Part shown: in pieces, positions 63,808-64,000 of the stretch | How the letters are laid out: every line of letters begins with the position of its first letter | How positions within the stretch are numbered: position 1 is the stretch's first letter | NCBI RefSeq assembly: GCF_013327855.1 | Contig: NZ_JABUMX010000007.1 | Span: 1 to 64,000 of the forward strand | Direction: 5' to 3' | Origin: Phyllobacterium pellucidum | Lineage (GTDB): Bacteria; Pseudomonadota; Alphaproteobacteria; Rhizobiales; Rhizobiaceae | Length of the DNA: 64,000 nt | The notes under the pieces: model-generated | What the model saw: the letters and a program-made list of their open reading frames with translations, nothing else | What the model was told of the DNA's origin: nothing | Databases searched by the model: none | Program-made: the position numbers and the translations under genes

Positions 63808-63875
63808 ATCAGACGTCCTGCGAAATTCGTCTGCGCGTCATCGTGTTCCCATCACGTATGCGACCTAGGCGAAGG

Positions 63876-64000
63876 CTAAGACGCGGGTTCGGTGACGAAG
63901 GGCATGATATCCACGCCGTCTCCTGGAAAGACGGTGAAATGCGGGTGGTTCTCGAAGAGACGGGCGGCCGCCTCGATCGTCTCGGCCTCAACGACGATAT
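63876..64000 (-). CDS. C-terminal end of a YCII-domain protein (partial)
   Basis: The frame enters from the right edge and ends with TAG at 63878-63876. The 41 visible codons include VVEAETIEAAARLFENHPHF and PGDGVDIMPF, the typical C-terminal pattern of YCII/DGPF-type small proteins (dimeric ferredoxin-like fold, often encoded near ECF sigma factors). The N-terminal half lies outside the window. Confidence 0.7.
   Translation of the reverse strand, partial: IVVEAETIEAAARLFENHPHFTVFPGDGVDIMPFVTEPAS

Overview
The window looks like a chromosomal (or large secondary replicon) segment of an alphaproteobacterium of the order Hyphomicrobiales (Rhizobiales). The evidence is a rhizobial-type flagellar locus with motA, motB, motC, motE, rem, flaF and flbT, a Brucella VjbR-type LuxR regulator beside it, and GC-rich coding sequence throughout. 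I favour something near Brucellaceae/Phyllobacteriaceae but cannot name a genus.

Layout. (1) 1-13.2 kb, minus strand: a probable long transcript coding for a peptide-type ABC importer (fused ATPase, Tat-type binding protein, two permeases), then three glycosyltransferases, then an exporter-like ABC protein whose ATP-binding motifs are all degenerate, then a small cyclic-nucleotide-binding protein. (2) 13.2-19.0 kb: a VapB antitoxin with a gutted VapC, a secreted polysaccharide lyase translationally coupled to a class III nucleotidyl cyclase, a nucleotide-sugar dehydrogenase, and a DUF3095 protein with cyclase-like motifs. Regions 1 and 2 together suggest a surface-polysaccharide locus wired to cyclic-nucleotide signalling; this link is an inference. 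(3) 19.0-35.2 kb: a vjbR-like LuxR gene, then flhB-fliG-fliN-orf-fliM-motA on the minus strand, diverging from DUF1217-flgF-fliI-orf-flgB-flgC-fliE-flgG-flgA-flgI-motE-flgH-fliL-fliP on the plus strand. (4) 35.2-50.2 kb: a short flagellin with a structured leader and strong terminator, two unrelated minus-strand genes (ribbon-helix-helix protein, DJ-1/PfpI protein), then fliF-fliH-like-motB-motC-fliK-transglycosylase-rem-flgE-flgK-flgL-flaF-flbT-flgD-fliQ. The flhA and fliR genes that normally follow fliQ are not here.

(5) 50.2-54.9 kb: an accessory patch starting 28 bp after fliQ. It holds a frameshifted, 5'-truncated PepSY membrane-protein pseudogene, a degraded remnant, a MarR regulator and a secreted protein that appear to share an operator motif, a Ser/Gly/Asn-rich secreted protein, a small acidic protein and an NADPH-dependent FMN reductase. 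(6) 55.1-61.0 kb: a four-gene signalling operon (triple-receiver hybrid kinase, stand-alone CheR, stand-alone CheB, receiver-HWE-type kinase). (7) 61-64 kb: a small hypothetical gene, a sorbosone dehydrogenase-like enzyme, a hypothetical protein and the C-terminal end of a YCII-type protein.

No tRNA, rRNA, CRISPR array or intact insertion sequence was recognised. Family names come from recognised motifs and recalled family knowledge; no database search was possible.
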